NCBI RefSeq assembly: GCF_008831285.2
Contig: NC_045140.1
Location: 23,330,131 to 23,394,130 of the forward strand
DNA length: 64,000 nucleotides
Source of the DNA: Nymphaea colorata
Taxonomy: Eukaryota > Streptophyta > Magnoliopsida > Nymphaeales > Nymphaeaceae
Reading direction: 5' to 3'
Of the stretch, positions 24,319-37,000 are shown piece after piece (positions within the stretch are counted from its first letter, which is position 1; each line of letters opens with the position of its first letter). A program made the position numbers and the translations under genes. The notes below the pieces were generated by a model. The model searched no databases. It was given only the letters and a program-made list of their open reading frames with translations, and had not been told where the DNA came from.

Positions 24319-27300
24319 AGAGGTGTAGTATGGCTGGTTAGCGTGAGGGTCGGTGCAGATGATATGTTATCGGCTTGATTCCTGTGGGTGTAGATGGTCA
24401 CATGCATGATACTGTAGCATCAAGCCTACTGGAGGATCCTTCTAAATTTTATTGACATGCCTCATGCAAAAAAAAAAAAAAAAAGACTACAAACAAGTGT
24501 ACAAAAGGAATTGCAGATCAAGAAGAACAAAGTAGAGAAATTCTGCAAATCAGCATTGAGGCAAACCGGAGAGAGTTTCCCAATCTAGGCTCTCTCTTGA
24601 CATGCACATACTTGAGTTGAAGATCATTCACCTAAGAATGTGAAAGGATGGGGGAACTGGGTGGCTTCGGCTCACGTATCACCTCTGAAGGCAAACTAAC
24701 ATGTGACGTGAGCTGGCATGTGTGAGGCTCGCCTCCATCTAGTTGGCCATCTGTGAAATGCTACATTTGCTATATTAAATTGCTTCAAAAGATTGTATTC
24801 CGAAATCCTCTTTCTATAATAAAGAGAAAAGTCGGAAGTTTGTTCTGGGTATGATGGGCTGAGGGCTCAGATTGTTATAGAACTGGATATCCACGCCATT
24901 TGGTAAGAAAAGTCTTACATCGAAACCTGTATTTTACTACTAATTAGGTATGGATTTTCTTATCGTATTTGACTAGTTAAGCTCGGACGGATTCAAATCA
25001 AATATGAAATTATAGTCTGAACCAGAGTTTCTGATCTTTAAAGGTACGTAGTGTGGGTTATGATTGTTGCTGTGGGGTTTCTGTTCTTACACGTTGAACA
25101 ATAGTTTTCTGCTCTTGCACTCTATCTCAGTGAGGGTCATGAGTGCTATGGCGCGCAGGGCCTGATTTACCTCTCGCGTGGGCCGAAGTTGATGCACTTT
25201 TTCAGGTCTAGAAAGGCTGAGGCAGTTCATGAAAGGACGGCCGCTTTGAATAAGATTCAGGTCTCTGTTTCTGTAATTTGTTCAGAAAGGAAAAACCGGG
25301 CTGCAGGGAAAAAACATTCCCATATAAATTTGGACCTTTTTGTAGTAGCAAAACATGACTATCACACTTAGAGTTGCAGACTGCACAAGTTGTTTGAAAT
25401 CTCTTCCTAATTATTAAATGGTTCTGCTCATGTAAAAAGAGACCTCAAAGGCCATTTATACATTCTCGTTGAAAAGCAATGCCCTGAAGCCTTAACTTCA
25501 GCTTCACTCCACAACCTTATTGTTGTAAAAATATGGTAAAAAATGTATCTATTCTAGATAATTAGGAATTCCAAACCAACTAATTCGCCAAGTTTTTAAT
25601 GATCTGCAGAATGATTCACTGGTAATACCGATAATTAAACTCATTCTGCTTTGGCAAATGTTGGTGTAAGGTTCGTGACTAAAAATGTGAGTCACTTCCA
25701 TGAACTTCTCAAAATGTTTTTACATTTCGAAGAAAGTTGAATAATTTATATTGTTCTTTGTGAAGAATTTTGTCTGGAGTCTAAGAAGATAAAAAAAAAA
25801 ATTAAAAATTTCAGTCTGAGTTGCAGAAGGTTTCTGACAGAATGACCTACTGGGACATAAAACCCAGTGCCCATTTAATATGATTGGCCTCGCACTCACA
25901 TAACGAAGAAAAATTGGTTCCACAACGAGACTACCAACGTACAAATTTGTTCTTTAGATCATGAGGCTATTCAAACAGATGAGGAGGATGGTGAACTCCT
26001 TCAATTTCAAGAGGTGTCGCAAAAATTTTGTTATTTGGAGATTGCAACTTCTCAGTCTCGCGAAATCATAAATGCTTGTTCGCTCAAACTGCCAATCTTC
26101 CGGAATTCACATATAATGTTCTTCCATGACGAGGGCAAGCCCCAACAACCAGAAAAACACCATGAAAAAGCTCAGGAAACCGACAGCTTAGATAGTGGTG
26201 ATCGATGAATAACGCAGTTCGGTCAAATCTGGTTTCTAACTTGAACAAAGTTAACCCCTTCAAAGCAGGTCTAAACACGTTTGCCCACAACCTTTTAGAT
26301 CTCCATACTTACAATGGCAGTTCAAGGCAAGTTCAAGAAAGTAAACAGCTCCATATCGGAAGTGCCATCATAGGCATCATGATGTTTCATCGAAGAAATA
26401 AAATTCTTTTCAAACGCAAGGCCAGATAACAGTGCTATACGAGTTGGAAAACTTTTCCTCCATCCATACATGGCAAATGGGGGGCCACCGCTTCTCCAAG
26501 ATATAGACCTGGGAAAGTGTTTTCCCTTCAAACGAATACAATACGAACTAAAATAAAGACACATACAGGCATTTTTGCTGTCGGGAAAGTGCAAGCTGTA
26601 ACCGCGTAGTTTTTGCACTCAATCCGCCGGAAATCTGCACACCTAATAAAAGAAAGCAAAAGAGAGAGAGGGAGGGTGGACCGGTTTGAGTGAGAGTAGA
26701 AACCACGTAAGATTCCAACGTGGGGAGGGAAGTGGGCCTCACACGGTTAGTTGGTTTTCTCAAGCACCTAATGTCGTTACCCCGGTGGGTCCCGCGTTTG
26801 CCAACTCCGAATGAGATTGTGGCACTTAACTTCTCCAACACAACGACTCCTTTACTCATGGGCCTCCCTTCAATGCCTCTGACAGCCCAAAGAAGCTGTT
26901 GAATAATCTTCTCTATTCAATGCTTTGGTGTCAGTATTATATTACTGATACGCATCAAGAAGGGTTTCTTTTTTTCTCCTGGGATTCCATTCACAGGAGG
27001 ACATTTGAACGAACACCAATGATCTCCCATGACAAGCTTGCACATCATGGTCATAACGCTTCGATTTCTTGTGAAAATGGTTCACTACTACCAGGAAATG
27101 GATGAGTTTAGAAGGGAAGATTCATGAAATAAGGTTAGAAGAAATTGGTTATGGCAAACGTCAAAGAAGAAGAAGAAGAAGAAAGAAAACAATGAGAATC
27201 ATACCACGTTCAGATTTGTGACAAAGCATTAAAAAACCCAAAGAAAAAAAGTAATAGAAGAATCTCTCGAGTTCCAAAAGAGTATGTCTATCTCTCAAAT

Positions 27301-27396
27301 GTAAACTTTTCTTTCAGTCGAAGAGCCTGTCATGCACCTATATTTACAGGAGAAGATTGGGAAAGGGAAAAACAGAGCACCATGGTTCAACTATGA
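24319..27396. other. Intergenic region between the CUE and calmodulin-like genes
   Basis: No supported gene. It contains an A-run at 24468-24484, short open frames without family resemblance, a GAA-type microsatellite near 27166-27186, and, at the right end, the 3' UTR of the calmodulin-like gene (about 27300-27396 on the minus strand). Confidence 0.45.
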
Positions 27397-28082
27397 TTAA
27401 CAGAGAGACGTGAAGCCGCCTGCCTTCATCATCTTCTGAAACTCCTGGAAATTGACCCTCCCATCTCCGTCCAAATCCACCTTCTGGATCATCTCCTTGC
27501 ATTCTCTCCACCCATTTTTCAGCCTCAGGGACCCCAACACCAAAGACAACTCCTCCACAGAGATAAACCCATCTCCATTCACATCAAAAACATCAAATGC
27601 CTCCTTCAACTCGTCATCTCCCACCACCATCGTCGCCTCTCCAACTCCCTTGCTCTCCTCATCCCCGGTTCCTCCCTTGCCGCCGCCGGTCATCGACTCG
27701 TAGAGCACGCAGAACTCTTCGAGGTCGAGGCAGCCGTCTCCATCGGCGTCCAAATTCCGGACCATGGACTCCAGTTCCTCGTCGGATAAAAAGAGGCCGA
27801 CATTCTCCATCGACTCCTTCAGCTCTTCTCGGGTGATGAACCCGTCATTGTTGTGGTCGAAAATCGCGAACACCCGCCGGAGGTCCGCGTCCCTTCGGTA
27901 ACCTTCCGGAGACTGTGGCACTGGCGATGCGGAACCTTGGTTGGGGGCGGGGAAGGGAGGGATTGAATGGTGAAGAGGGAGGAGAGCCAAGCGATGGAGG
28001 GCTTCGTTGCGGAGAAGTGAAGGACGAAGTTGAGGAGGCTGCAGGCAATTATAATGGCCGCCAACACAAAGGCCATCACCAT
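27397..28082 (-). CDS. Calmodulin-like protein with N-terminal membrane anchor and four EF-hands; apparent one-base frameshift
   Basis: Intronless, about 228 residues once the break is allowed for. The ATG at 28082 opens a hydrophobic segment (MVMAFVLAAIIIACSLLNFV) that should act as signal anchor, followed by a Ser/Pro-rich linker. In another frame come four canonical calcium loops: DHNNDGFITREE, DADGDGCLDLEE, DVNGDGFISVEE and DLDGDGRVNFQE, then GGFTSLC and TAA (27399-27397). The EF-hand frame has no ATG before its first loop; its only start-like codon is TTG at 27990. The anchor frame and EF-hand frame differ as if one base were missing in the C-rich linker (about 27940-27965). Anchored CMLs with this arrangement (CML3/5/7 type) are known plant calcium sensors. 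Either the sequence has an error here or the gene is recently broken; intact codons elsewhere favour an error. Confidence 0.85.
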
Positions 28083-28109
28083 CTTCCTCCTCCCTTCCTC
28101 GAAGACCCC

Positions 28110-28111
<2 letters not shown>

Positions 28112-28142
<31 letters not shown>
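28112..28142. repeat. (GA)n microsatellite in the calmodulin-like gene leader
   Basis: About 15 GA units lie 30-60 bases upstream of the start codon at 28082. On the gene's strand this is a CT-rich 5' UTR tract, common in plant leaders. Confidence 0.85.
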
Positions 28143-28147
<5 letters not shown>

Positions 28148-28660
28148 CTTCTCGATGGCCCCGAGGGGAGATTTAAAAGAGACTCACGCGGAAGACAACC
28201 GTTTCTCCTCCTTTAAGATCCATTAATTCACCTTTTTGCCGTTAGGGATCCTCCCGGTCAGATGGTTTTCTTAGTGCCCATCTTGGAAGATGCACAAATT
28301 TAATAACTCTTATCATCATTCTTTCAACCTTAATAATAATAATTAAAAAAAAAGTCTCATTTCACTTGATTGGGTTTTTGAACTCATTCATAACGGTGAG
28401 GAGAAACTTTACTCTCACAGTTTTCAGCTAACAAGGAGCCTGTAACAATTAAACAAGAACAATGGGCAGTCTTTCGAAATTACAAAAATAAATGGCAGCC
28501 GATTGTGAATATTCCTTTCTTGCTGTGCTGGAAAACGAATCCTCTTGCCCTACAACCATTGCCGCGTTGAGCGTAATTGCTCGGCAGTGGGGCCCCCACC
28601 TCTTAAACATAAATGTTTCGAATGGAATTGGATTTGATATGGGACCTGACACATTTGGTA

Positions 28661-28900
28661 GAATTCGTTTACTAAAAACACGTCTTCATATTGATCAGAT
28701 GAGGAACAGAATTCGTTTACTTAGAACACATCTTGATATTGATCAGATGAGGATCAGAATTCGTTTACTAAAAACACATCTTGATATTGATCAGATGAGG
28801 ATCAGAATTCGTTTACTAAAAACACATCTTGATATTCATCAGATGAGGATCAGAATTCGTTTACTAAAAACACATCTTGATATTGATCAGATGAGGATCA
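28661..28900. repeat. 48-bp minisatellite, five tandem copies
   Basis: Units begin with GAATTCGTTTACT at 28661, 28709, 28757, 28805 and 28853, and each contains GATCAGATGAGGA near its end. Units 3, 4 and 5 are nearly identical; units 1 and 2 carry a few substitutions. The period is a multiple of three, and an ATG-initiated frame (28492-28932, plus) stays open across all copies, reading RIRLLKTHLDIDQM repeatedly. No recognisable protein family, so coding status is doubtful. Confidence 0.92.
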
Positions 28901-31058
28901 AACTGGTTGTGGTTGGATCTCGAAAGATTTAGCTGAATTTGGTGTCTAAAAGCAAATCTGGCTATTAACATATTAGTCGCCGAACTGAAGGAGAACAAGT
29001 TCAAAATCCAAATGTAACTGAATGTAAAATTTGGGTTTTATATGCCAGTTAGTTCATTGAGATTGCTGGTTTAGCGGGTTCAATCTTAAGCCTGATCCAA
29101 ATAAAAACCATGTCGCATTCAATAAAGTTGGATTTTGGTAGTTCTTAGATCGAAAGCCACTCACATCCCAAGAGGCAGTTGACAATGACATGTTGCATAA
29201 TGCATACGCGGAATAGACACGGGAAAATCTAAAATTGATTCTGGATCGATGTAGTTAAAGAATCTACTGCTTAAATGCATTTAAGTCCAGAAGCACAACA
29301 TTCTAAGATTCAAAACTACCTGCGCCACCCTGAATCAAGATCCAAATGGTTATCAAATCTCATCTCTTCTACTAGGCTTGGTGAAATAATATATCATCGA
29401 AAGGAAAGGCCATGGAGGGAGATCCCACGACGAACTTGGTCCCAGCTTGAGTCGAGTTCGAGGACCATGGTTGACTTAGTCCATTAAGTGGTGCTCTTCT
29501 TATGTTGTAGATCTAGTGCTGATTGTTCATGGGTCAGCCTCATTTTGGCCCTCATTATAATATATATCTAAAAACAATGACAAGATAACACAAGGAAGGT
29601 CAAAATTTTATGAGAAAAGCACCCAAGTTGTTCATGGTGAGTGAAGATGCCAATGGGTTGCTTTCTCTTAAGCCTGCAGTCAAATGATTGAGACTTCCTT
29701 TTTGTGGAAGTAAGGTGTAAGTTGTGGAAATCGGCTGGAGTTGGCTATCACTTGGTCAATCACCAAAGTCAAAAAAGAAGTCAAGGGAAGATGATATTGG
29801 GGATGATGAATTCCATGTCTCCAGTCAGAGTACTCCCCCTCTATAGACAACGCTCAAACAGCAGTTTGTCAGCGGCAGTAGTAGGGCTCTACGGCCATTG
29901 AGAGGCACTATTTTCTTCTCAATCGGTACCAACGCTGTCAATGTGGTTGAGCATTATTAAATGCATATCGGTCCAAATCGTCCCTTACACATTGATTCGT
30001 TAGGTTAATGTGGGGAGATACCTCCAAGATGCCGAACCCTTTTTGCCTTTCCCCATCCTAAGAGCTCCTTAATTTACAGTCATTTCCTTTAACTAAAAAA
30101 TAGCATCTGCCATCGTTCGCAGAAGCAATACCCGTTAAAATCACCAAACTTTCCCGCTTCAAATATACGTTAAAATCAAACTAATGACCAGACTTTGAAG
30201 CTTCAAATATATGCTTAGAAGCAATAAATAACTAGCTGACATGGCCCTAAATCTGCCCATATACAAAATAAAATAGCATTTAAGATTTTTTTTATATGAG
30301 CCAAAAATGCTCAGCTTGTATTCGTGGGTATGTACGGTTTACAAAAATGAAAAATGATACGATACTTAAAATTCATATTGCGGTAACTCGATCATAGAAC
30401 TGGAGGTGGCCGACCCTTGATTTACCAGAGGTTACCCACATCTTACAAATGCTAATAAAGCAAGAAGAAGAAACCCGGGATCTTCTTGACCTTTTTAGGG
30501 GGGGAGAAGTAGGACCGACTTAATTTCTCCGTTCACTTTTATGACTGAACCATCAGAACACGGAATCTTTCAAGACAACATATTCATCCGTGAAAAAAAA
30601 AGATAAATGCTTGCAACGAATCATTTACTGGAACCACGAGGTCGACGGTGGCCAAAAGCTCAAACAAAATTCTAACTAAATGGTGAATATCTCAACTCAA
30701 TTGGACGGGCAATAACAAAACGGACGTCCAATAAGGGAAGAATTTCCAAGATACACGTAGTACAGCAAATTCTGAATCTCATTTTTGCCTCGACACCAGA
30801 GTCCAAAGTCCCAGACTGTACAAGGACGGTCCAGGAAAAAAAAACAGAGTTTCTACCTTTTCTTTTTCTTTTTTTTTTTCGCAGGAAGGCAGAAGCACTA
30901 GGCTATCTGAGAAAAGATTTCCGGATTCTTTTCCTATAATATAATATTATATATTTCCGTATAGATAAAGAAGAGGTTGGTGTACGGGGGCTTCTTTTAT
31001 GCACAGAATGGAAGAACACTGATGGACGTTAAGAATCTGTAGTTCTGAAGGCTCACAA
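28901..31058. other. Intergenic region, plus 3' UTR of the PX-domain gene
   Basis: No supported gene. Short open frames at 29275-29487 and 29704-29901 lack family resemblance. The right end (about 30940-31058, minus strand) should be the PX-gene 3' UTR, with an AATATATAATATTATA region near 30940 as a possible poly(A) signal area. A short CT/T tract lies at 30856-30880. Confidence 0.45.
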
Positions 31059-34000
31059 TCATCTTTCAAGAAACTTGTAGAGCACGGTCTTCCTTGTTGG
31101 TGCTTCATCACCATCCACATCCTCAAATTGTGGTGCTGTTTTAAGTGCACAACGAATTACAGAATTCACAAGCTTCCGTAGTCTAGCATTGTCGATGAGA
31201 ATATCAGCCAGTACTTTGCGCAATGCAGCCTCATCGGCAGCTGTATCATCACCATCAACTTGGAAGCTGCTTTGAGATTCACTGCCCTGCCTCTCATTTG
31301 CAGCGCCAACAGAACCATCATTTTCCTGGGCTAACAGCTGTGCCTGGAAATGAAGTATAGTGATAAAATCATATGACAGAATCGGAAATGAACAGACCTT
31401 TAAATGAGAAAGCTGAAATAAGGATACTTTTATGCAGGTGGATACTGATCATTTGCTTCCATGAATTTAATATAGAAATCTGGATGATTAACAATAGTGC
31501 AACAAACTAAAAAAGTGCAACATATGTTCGCCATTCAAGAAGCAGCAAACAGCCACAAGGTTGATTTCGTATATCTTTTTAATTTTGAAAATTCATCCCT
31601 ACCACATGAACCATGTCGTCTCTAGATGGTGGTCACTGTTAAATCCATAACTGATTAAATCAATCTATAACCCTTCAGTTAAACCACTCCAAATTTGTAT
31701 GTGAGGTTAAACTTGCCGATAAGAACTGTTTTGACGTACAAGTAATTTTAAATAACATAAACCCATCTCACTGCAGCCTAATTTGGTAAACTGTTAAGCA
31801 CCGTTTATGAAAAGGATGGATGTGATGATGTCGCCATAAAGAAAAACTTACTAGTTACGGATGTTCAGAGGGACAACTGCAACACGCTGGCATCTATAAT
31901 ATGCACAAACAAAATGCTTATATAGCCAACAGAAGCTAAAAAAGATAAGGAAACATACTTCTGCAAGCAAGAGTCCAATTCGATTATCTGATGTTGCCAA
32001 AAGATCTAATGCATCTGAGAGTGAAGATGAATCAACGGTGAACTTATCTTCCTCTTCAGCAAGAAAATTGACACTACATTCTTGAAGTCTGTTGCAAAGA
32101 ACTTCACATTCATGTAATAGCTTAACTCTTGAAGTACTTGAATGCTCACGCCGTTGCTGCTCCTTGTAAAGTATCCTCTGGAAGATTGAACCAAGCTAGT
32201 TCCAGTCAACTGATTTCATAGTTTCTATGACTATTAAAAGAGAATCAAGACAAACTAATAAAATATAAAAAATAAAAGGTATCCACCATACCAAGTAGTC
32301 GAGCACAATCAATTTGAGAGGGACATTGCAAAATGCAAATGAATTGTACTACCAAGCAACTGTGCACATGAAAAAACCAAAGACATGCAAGCAATAAAAG
32401 TAGGCAAAGGGCAAGCAAACGGACATAAAGCAAGGACAGCTATGGGGTTTTTATGTAGAGAGGACTGAGGGCATTAGTTACATACATACATCATGGAACT
32501 GCCAGAGTCAAACTGCATGAATGTTAATAAGAAGATAAAGTTTAAGGTATAACTACAGGATCCCAGCCTGTTGACCTTTTGCCATGCTGAAAGTACTGGA
32601 GTTCAAAAGAACCAATAAAAGAAGAAACATTTACGTCAGTACTCAAAGTATTAAATACTACAACCAAACTACAACCACATAGCGGAAATAATAATAATAT
32701 CCTATCTGTTTCCGTTACTTGTAACTCCAGGCATGAAGGTTCAGTTTAAAATTCATTCAAGAAGTTGGAATTTCCTTCTCTTTTAAAAGTGCAGTTTGGT
32801 CAGTAGATCATATACCTCTAGTTCAGATTTTGCCTTTAGAGACTGTTGTAACTCTTGCTTAAGTTCAGTTTGAGACTTTCTCAGAGATTTGACTTCTTTT
32901 ACAAGAACTTTTACATCTGCCTTCATTTTCATCTCCTGTTCTTCATGAGCTTTTTGCAAGTTTTGAAGCTGTTCTCTCGTTGAATCCAATTCATGTTGCA
33001 AAAGTTCCCTCTCAGATGTTGCAGCCTTTTTAGTAGCTTCTGCTCGATTCTTTTCAGCCTGAAATAATACTTACATGTATGGATATGCAGAAAAAAAGAA
33101 CAGAGGAAAAGGAAAAACAACAACTGCTGCAAGACCTGCTCGGATCTGAGCTTGGCTTCCATCTCCAAGGACTGCCTGCGAAGTTCCTCCATGTCCCACT
33201 GTAGTTGAGTAATTCTCTCTCTTTCAACTAAAATTGCCTGTTGTAAATTTTCCTTGCTCTTCTGCCTAGTGGTCTCAAGTTCTACGTTCAAATCTTTGAC
33301 CTGCAATGCAAGATTGAGCAGAAAATGTGAAGAATGTTGAGGACATACAGATACAACAAAAATGAAGACCAGAAACTTTGTACCAGAGACGGGGCAAAAT
33401 AGTTAGTCTTAGGGTTGTCATGAAATGATACAAAAAATGCAACGCCAACATATTCCACTCTTAAGGGTAGGTGAATGGCTATGCAAAAATTATAAGATGC
33501 AAAAGACTGTCCATGCGTTGCAAAGCCTCTTTTTTTTTAGGTGATCTACATTAAGTCAATGGCATTTGAAATTCTCTGGCTGACGAAATTGACCATAAAC
33601 AGTTTTAAAAACAATGCAACTGAGGTACATAATTATCTTTTAGACAGCTGAGTTTTATAAGATATCAATCACAGTTTTCTGAAAAATAAAATAATCTAAT
33701 TTACATATTTAAATTTGATAAGAAAAAGTAACAATTTTAGGCCAAAAGATAGCATATGCATAAACATCATTAATTTTTAAGGTGATCATTTCAAGTTAAG
33801 AGTTCATCTAATGGTAAATGTGACTAGTTTTATGCTACACAAGTTCCTTAAGGGCTCGTTTGGCAGCAAGGACACTCACATAGTGTCCAATGAATCTGAC
33901 CCACATATTGGGGCAGGTTAATGAAACAATAGTTCTAGTGTTCCATGAATCACCCCAATTAATAGGGCAGATTCATTGGACACTTTCTGAGTGTTCTTCC

Positions 34001-37000
34001 TACCAAAGAACCTCTAAAAATACCACCGTTCAATGTTATAGCCCATAGAAATCAGAAGAAAATTTAGTGAAGCTTGTGGTAGTCTAGCATCAAAATCATG
34101 ACACAGCAGCAACACTGTTTTAGCACTTCTCAAGAACAACATAGGGAATATAAACATCTGTGTCGACCCTTTCAATAAGAAACAACAAAAACCTATAAAT
34201 TCTAATGCTTTATGTCCCTCAAAAGGGATAAATCAAGTGTACATGATTTGACTGCCCAAAAGGACTTACAGATACTCAGACTACATAAAATACATGGTCA
34301 GCATACTTGATAATTTTTTTCTATAGTCAAATGTTTTCTCCTTCTAACAATGAAACCTAGCCCAGAAATGCCACAGACATTTAAGCTGCAAGCAAAATAC
34401 TCTATGATGAGCAATTGAATAGCAAGATAAATGTAATTGTGATAAGCTTCCCTCTTCTTGGAGGTTTGCATAAAAAGGCTACTTCAGCAAGATCCACCAT
34501 CAAGCATTCAGCAGGAGCCAACCAATACTCGTCAGTCCTTTTCTTACTAGAAAAGGGTTTATCATGCTAATCAATATTGTACCATCATGGCATCATCAGA
34601 TATCATATCTAGACATGAGACGGAAAATTCCAAAAGCCACATCCTTTAATACACATGATCCTTGTTTATCATCATGGACATTAAGTTCGTTTTCTGACCA
34701 TGAAACAAGATCAGAATCTGTAATATATTCACCTTGAAATTTCAGTTACATGATAATCATGAATCACATACTTGGAGAAGGCACATAAGTATGGTTTTAA
34801 ATTTTAAAGACAAATAATAACATTCATGAACCATCAAAACAAAAGAGAGGAAATACATAACAACACCACAGATATACACCTTAGTTGTAAGGTACTCTTT
34901 TACAGCCGCTTCTTGATTTAACCTAGCAATCATATCTTCCATGTCTGTTTTTGCTGATGTTAGCCTCCTCTGTAAGGTTATTAAAACCCTATTCAATTTC
35001 TGACGCTGATCAAGGGGAAGGACTATCTGTACATCACCTAACTGAAACTCATTGGTAAAAGAAGAACCAGAGGTAGATGGACCTCCTGCACCTCCACCAA
35101 GTTCAAGAGCACCATCACCAGCTAAATAGGATGACCCAATATTTGAAATTTCACTGCCTCTTACTGAACTCACATCACTTGTAATACTTTCAGAAGAAAG
35201 TTTTCGAGTATGCCCAGTACGCTCCTCCCTTTCTAGTAATAGATCCATTCTATCACTAAAATAAGGCACGTTATTTTGAGAATCTACATATGAACTACTC
35301 CTGTTTGTGGCATTAAGTTCCTTCCCCAATTGATTCTGCATTTCTTCTTGCTGATCTGCAGTAGAATCTCCTAAAAGAAGGCCATTTTCATGGTTAAGAA
35401 TTCCAAGTTTTGCTAGAGCTCCAGCAGGGACAGTCAAGTCTTGATCAGATAAAGGATCTTCTGCTCCAGCTTCAGATCCATTATGAGCAATTTGTCTTGG
35501 TGTTCCCAAATCAGAAGCCTCATAAGTATTGTCACTCCCATAATCCAGCATCGCTGATGAAGTCTGAGGTTTAACCAATGAGCTTCCTGAAAAAACTGAA
35601 ACACCTGAATATATTCAGACTTGAAGAAAGAGGCAACATTTTGAGACCTTAATTTTGACTGATAAGAATGATAAAACAATTCCTGAGGAAATGGCCGAGC
35701 AATACATATAACACCAATTATAGACACAGCCTGATTAAAGAAGTCATATAAAAGGTAATAAGAACTATGAGGCATATGCATATAAACATGACCATTGTCA
35801 ATGATCAAGTACCTGCCATAGTTACTGGCTTAAGTTCCTAATGAAAAATGAACTGCAAAGCCCATTTAGATGGAAATAGACCAATAGCAAAGGCTACCTA
35901 CATGACCTAGCTGCAGCTTCCAGATCAAGAAAAGAAGCCACTGGCACGCTTCTAGACAAATCGATGTCAGAAAGTAGCTTTCCCATCCATTCCTCCAAAG
36001 CAGATCTTCTCTGAAAGGAAAGGTGAAAGGAACACAATAAACAAAAAATAAAGAAATAGTGAAGGATCAACTTAGGACAGCAACCCTCTGCTAAAATTTT
36101 CCAGTGTCTTCATGAGCAAACAATAAACATGCTATAGGACATTCTTCGCCATTCTAGGTTAGCTTAATAGCAAAATGCATAACCAAAGTAAATAAAGTCC
36201 ATTATCACGACAGAAAATATTTTCAACTTATGAAGTTAAGATAGCAAAGACTTTGCCTCTTCCAGCTGCACTCTACTAGAATTGACCCGCAGGAAAGCAT
36301 GCTTTGGTGGAGGTGATGGGAGATTCTTCCTAGGGAAAACCCGCTTAAGCTGCAAAAGACAACCAAATGCTACATCAACATGAAAACGTTCAACGATCAC
36401 TTTTCAGACAGCAAGAAGGCAATACTGCAACTTAAGGCCTCCAGTTGGCTGGCATTACCACTTCCCTTTTAAGAATGAAAATGGCATTACATTTACAAAC
36501 TAAAATACTGTAAATAAACAAATAAGAAAGGCTTAATCTAACAATGTGGAGGAACTTTTGTGGCACATGTTCTCACTAAACTTTTTTTTTTTTTGTATAA
36601 TGTGAAATAAAAGTTTGCCACTCTCAAAGCATTGTAAGAGAAAAGAACTATTATATGAAGCCCGGTCATGAAATGCCATGACAAGTTTGGGCATGGCCGA
36701 AAATTCGGCATCCAAAATGTAACTAGCATGAAAATCTTCACCAATATTTAGCTCATGGATTAAACTTGATACACATAATTTTGATTAATTAACTCAGGTG
36801 TTATTTTAGCAATGGTACTTTTGATGTTTAAGTAACTTTCCATTCACAAAGTATGATCACCAAATTAACTCTTTGCATCAATTTTAAATGATTTCATCAG
36901 AGCACATGATAATGAGTGTTTCCATACTTGTATACATAAAATAGATTTTTCATTCACATGGTTTACAAGAATATAGTCTGCTCTGGTCCAACTAACAGAT

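Noticed and set aside
27915-28226. Plus-strand open frame antisense to the calmodulin-like gene leader
   Set aside because: Driven by the GA microsatellite and C-rich linker. It encodes a simple GREGLNGEEGGE and EREREREREI sequence.
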